DNA from: Lytechinus pictus
Taxonomy: Eukaryota > Echinodermata > Echinoidea > Temnopleuroida > Toxopneustidae
Direction: 5' to 3'
Assembly: GCF_037042905.1 (NCBI RefSeq)
Contig: NC_087259.1
Coordinates: 17,463,501 to 17,527,500 of the forward strand
DNA length: 64,000 nucleotides
Shown: positions 60,450-64,000 of the stretch, in pieces
Numbering within the stretch: position 1 is the stretch's first letter
Layout of the letters: each line of letters starts with the position of its first letter
Notes under the pieces: model-generated
Database searches by the model: none
The model's input: only the letters and a program-made list of their open reading frames with translations
Told to the model about the DNA's origin: nothing
Program-made: the position numbers and the translations under genes

Positions 60450-62572
60450 CCCTCATTTAGGGTCAATGAACTTTGGCCAAATTGGGGGTATCTGTTGAAT
60501 TACCATCATAACTTTAAAAGTTTATGGATCTGATTCATGAAACTTAGACATAAGAGTTATCAAGTATCACTGAACATCCTGTGTGAGTTTCAGGTCACAT
60601 GATTAAGGTAAAAGGTCATTTAAGGTCAATGAACTTTGGCCAAGTTAGGGGTATTTGTTGCATTACCATCATAACTTTGAAAGTTTATTGGTCTAGTTCA
60701 TAAAACTTGGACATAAGAGTAATCAAGTATCCTGTGCGCATTTCAGGTCACATGACTAAGGCCAAAGGTCAATGAACTTTGACCAAGTTGGGGGTATTTG
60801 TTGAATTACCATCATAACTTTGAAAGGTTATGGATCTGATTCATATAACTTGGACATAAGAGTAATCAAGTATCACTGAACATCCTGTGCGCATTTCAGG
60901 TCACATGTCCAAGGTCAAAGGTCAATGAACTTTGACAAATTTGGGGGTATTTGTTGAATTACCATCATAACTTTAAAAGTTTATGGATCTGATTCATATA
61001 ACTTGGACATAAGAGTAATCAAGTATCACTGAACATCCTGTGCCAGTTTCAGGTCACATGACCAAGGTCAAAGGTCATTTAAGGTCAATGAACTTAGACC
61101 ATGTTGGGGGAATCAACATCAAAATTTGAACCTAAGGTTAAGTTTTTGAAATTTATAACTTCGAAAGTATATGGACCTAGTTCATGAAACTTGGCCATAA
61201 GGGTAATCAAGTATTACTGAACATCCTGCTCGAGTTTTAAGTCATATGACCAAGGTCAAAGGTCATTTAAGGTCAATGAACTTTGGTCAAGTTGGGGGTA
61301 TTTGTTAAATTTCCATCTTCACTTTGAAAGTTTATGGATCTGATTCATAAAACTTGGACATAAGAGTAATTAAGTATCACTGAACATCCTGTGCGGGTTT
61401 CAGCTCACATGACCAAGGTCAAAGGTCATTTACATGTAAGGTCAATGAACTTTGGCCAAGTTAGGGGTATTTGTTGCATTACCATCATAAATTTGAAAGT
61501 TTATTGGTCTAGTTCATAAAACTTGGACATAAGTGTAATCAAGTATCACTGAACATCCTGTGCGCATTTCAGATCACATGACCAAGGTCAAAGGTCAATG
61601 AACTTTGACCAAGTTGGGGGTATTTGTTGAATTACCATCATAACTTTGAAAGTTTATGGATCTGATTCATATAACTTGGACATAAGAGTAATCAAGTATC
61701 ACTGAATGTCCTGTGCCAGTTTCAGGTCATATACAGAGCTGCCAAGTTGTATTTTGCATTTTTAGTATTCTTATCCCCCAAAATCAGTATTTTGACAAAA
61801 AATTCAGTATTTTTACCGTGTGAGATAAATATGCAGACCTGCCAACCTCTGGGAATGAAAAACTGTATTCTGTGAAAAAAAAAACTGTATTTTTCCCCAA
61901 AAAGTGTATTTCATAATAAAATGCTTGGCGCACTCGCTCATCGCGGCGCTCAAGCTGCATGCAAGCTAAAATGCGCACTGCTCTTGCAGATGAAAAAAAA
62001 AACATTAAAACATGTGTATATCTTCACCCTGGTTTTAACAAAATGATTGAAAAAAAAAAAGTTACCTGAAATTACATTGATCTAATAACCATATTTGTGT
62101 ACGTTTTATGAAATAGAGACATATAGAGATTATTTTTCTCAATAAATTACGATGTAGTAAAAAAAAATTTATAAACAAAAAACGTATTTTTCAAAGAAAA
62201 AACGTACTAAATACGGCTAAAACGTACTGGTTGGCAGGTCTGCATGTATCATAATCAAGTATCACAAAACATCTCATGTGAGTTTCAGGTCACATGACCA
62301 AAGTCAAAGGTCATTTAAGGTCATTGGCCATTTTAGAAGTAATTAGATTGCTGTCATAACTTTCAAAGTTTATAGATATAATGTATAAAATGTGGATATA
62401 GGGGTAATCAAGTTTCACTGACACGTTTTAGGTCACATGATCAAGGTCAAATGTCAATGAACGTAGTATTGTATCATTATATGAATGGTGTTTTTTGTGA
62501 ATAATTACTTTACAGTAGTTTTCAAAGTCAGCACTGCTGCTGATATTTTCAATCGCTTGATGCAGGTGAGAC
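60450..62572 (+). repeat. Extended array of the ~155-bp DR1-bearing unit
   Basis: About nine units run from 60460 to 61735, followed after a nested MITE by two degenerate units and a right end (TGCAGGTGAGAC to 62572). No left end was seen, so it is a truncated third composite. Perfect DR1 motifs lie near 60908, 61062, 61250, 61414 and 61580; others have one or two substitutions. Confidence 0.75.
61834..62242. mobile_element. hAT-like MITE nested in the DR1 repeat array
   Basis: The perfect inverted ends are CAGACCTGCCAACC and GGTTGGCAGGTCTG. A similar single end, CAGAGCTGCCAAG, lies just upstream at 61735. The interior is rich in poly-A and GTATTTT words. Array units resume on the right near 62250. 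TSD not clear. Confidence 0.62.
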
Positions 62573-63014
62573 CACCAGAGGCATTCCACTTGTTATTTTT
62601 TGGAACCCCTAGGGGTTGAAAGAGTAGGCTTTTTATATAAAGAAATACTGGCACATCGATGCCTACCCTCTTCAGGGGCTGCCAAATATTAAGTCACCCT
62701 ATCCTGTTCGTTGATTTTGCCTAGTTATTAGAAAATTCATTATTTTGGAGTCACCATTGAGTTAAAAGGCATTTCTGAACTATAGTAATGTCACTTTCAT
62801 TTTTTGAAACCACCTGGAAATGAAAGAAAAGGCTTTCTTTCTATCAGCAGGGTGCTACATAACTTTTTAGAAGCACTTGCCCGGTCAGGCAAGTAACTTT
62901 TTAGATAGTTGGAATATACTTCCCCAAAAATCTATTTCACTTGCCCGAAAAAATCCTTGAAAAAAAGTTAAACCTCGTCAAAAGAAAGTTTAGCGGTTTT
63001 ATAGGTTTTCCAGG

Positions 63015-63180
63015 TCAAATGTCCGCAGATTGGAACCAATCGTCCTTATAGGTATTTCAAATGTCCGTGTACATGAACAAATGTCCGCATAGGAATATGG
63101 ATGTCCGATAAGGGATTTCAAATGTCCACGTAGGTTCAAAGTGTCCATATAGCTATATCAAATATCCGATTAGGCGTCTT
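63015..63180 (+). repeat. Minisatellite of ~28-bp units with ATGTCCG
   Basis: Five or six diverged units of the type ATTTCAAATGTCCG-xx-TAGG. Confidence 0.55.
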
Positions 63181-63629
63181 GTCAAAAGTGTGTGTGCGTC
63201 TTTACCTTTATATTCTACGGCGAACCCGCTCAGCGTGCCATTGTCCATTTTTCTTTCCTACGGGTCAGTGCTCTTGCCATTCAAGACGCCAGCGTGCCCT
63301 TTTGCAGCGAAAACGGACGCGGCTCTTTTATCTTTTACAGTGACACCTCGATGAATCCTCTCAAGCAACTATCCGATTTGTTGTTTTTGCATGAGCGCCC
63401 TCTATGTTGACAATGCGAGGATCCATGCAAAGGCCGATAATAGTTCAGTGGCGTGTACGTTTAATTGTTATATTTTCCAAAAGCTACGCTTCTACAAATG
63501 TTTATACTTCCTGCTTTCAGGCTTCAGTAGTAACAAGTTCAACTAGATTTAGATTGTTTTGATAGATTAATTGAGCTTAATAGCATGAACATGTTGTTTT
63601 AGTTTCAAGAATAGACCGTGTTGACCGTC

Positions 63630-64000
63630 TAAAACTTAACCCTAAAAGGACTGGGGGAGCATGATGCCCCCCTTCGACACTTCGCACGATATTTCTGAAA
63701 CGCAAACAGATAGCCCCGCAAAATTTTATGACCTTTTTTTGAAGTCTCGCGCAACTTTTGAGACCGAATTTGTGACATACGGGTATAAGCATCGCGACGT
63801 CACTTGACTTTTTACGAGACAATGTCATGCCGAAAATGGCTCATTTTCATAATTTGTGTACAAAGTGTATGGGAGATGAAATATAATTATAAAAGTGTGA
63901 ATATTTGTCGCTCTAATTGGTCTGCTTGATTAATTTAGGGTTTAATATAAATAAGGTTACAAATATTATATGAGATCAGAAAAAAAGAAGAAACTTTGAA
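63630..64000. repeat. Probable dispersed repeat, cut by the window edge
   Basis: It begins with a hairpin GGGGGAGCATGATGCCCCCC and runs through TCTCGCGCAACTTTTGAGACC to the end without credible coding. The style is that of a repetitive family, but no second copy lies in this window. Confidence 0.35.

Overview
The window is animal nuclear DNA from a marine invertebrate deuterostome, most likely an echinoderm and perhaps a sea urchin. The evidence is AT-rich, intron-rich, repeat-dominated sequence with very frequent TACATGTA and TAGGCCTA words, a nuclear-receptor gene with textbook GT/AG introns, a death-effector-domain exon, and many short non-autonomous DNA transposons. There is no bacterial or organellar organisation. 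The species call is inference from sequence style.

The main gene is a nuclear receptor on the minus strand. Exon 1 (28456-29833) carries a long N-terminal region and a complete two-zinc-finger DNA-binding domain. A 17,088-bp intron follows, then exon 2 (10853-11367) with the C-terminal extension, the hinge and the start of the ligand-binding domain. The exons join in phase and rebuild the conserved receptor segment ending in an RGGR A-box. The rest of the ligand-binding domain was not found in the left 10.8 kb and is probably beyond the left edge. The second gene is a plus-strand single death-effector-domain reading frame (54249-54536). It carries a strong splice donor and, 2 nt after its in-frame stop, a polyadenylation signal. 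A 117-bp candidate exon at 44640-44756 (+) is well formed but unrecognised.

Most of the rest is mobile or repetitive. 0-11 kb: a ~160-bp satellite carrying perfect RFX X-box palindromes, split by a foldback element; poly-G-ended elements with 8-10-bp target duplications; a 9-bp-TSD transposon; and a LINE reverse-transcriptase remnant split by a TA-flanked MITE. 11-28 kb (the receptor intron): tRNA-derived SINEs, three copies of a 591-bp TTAA-flanked foldback MITE, and a tandem duplication that preserves one filled and one empty MITE site. 30-51 kb: hAT-like mini-elements, palindromic MITEs, two related AATGGT minisatellites and an LTR remnant. 51-57 kb: a GATA-repeat island and the death-effector exon, bracketed by local inverted and direct duplications. 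55-63 kb: composite elements made of a ~155-bp unit that contains AAGGTCAAAGGTCA, an extended half-site plus DR1 array of the kind nuclear receptors bind.

Long homopolymer G/C runs recur through the window, and several sit at the ends of, or inside, TSD-flanked elements. Exon and element boundaries come from reading motifs by eye; family names for short elements are tentative.
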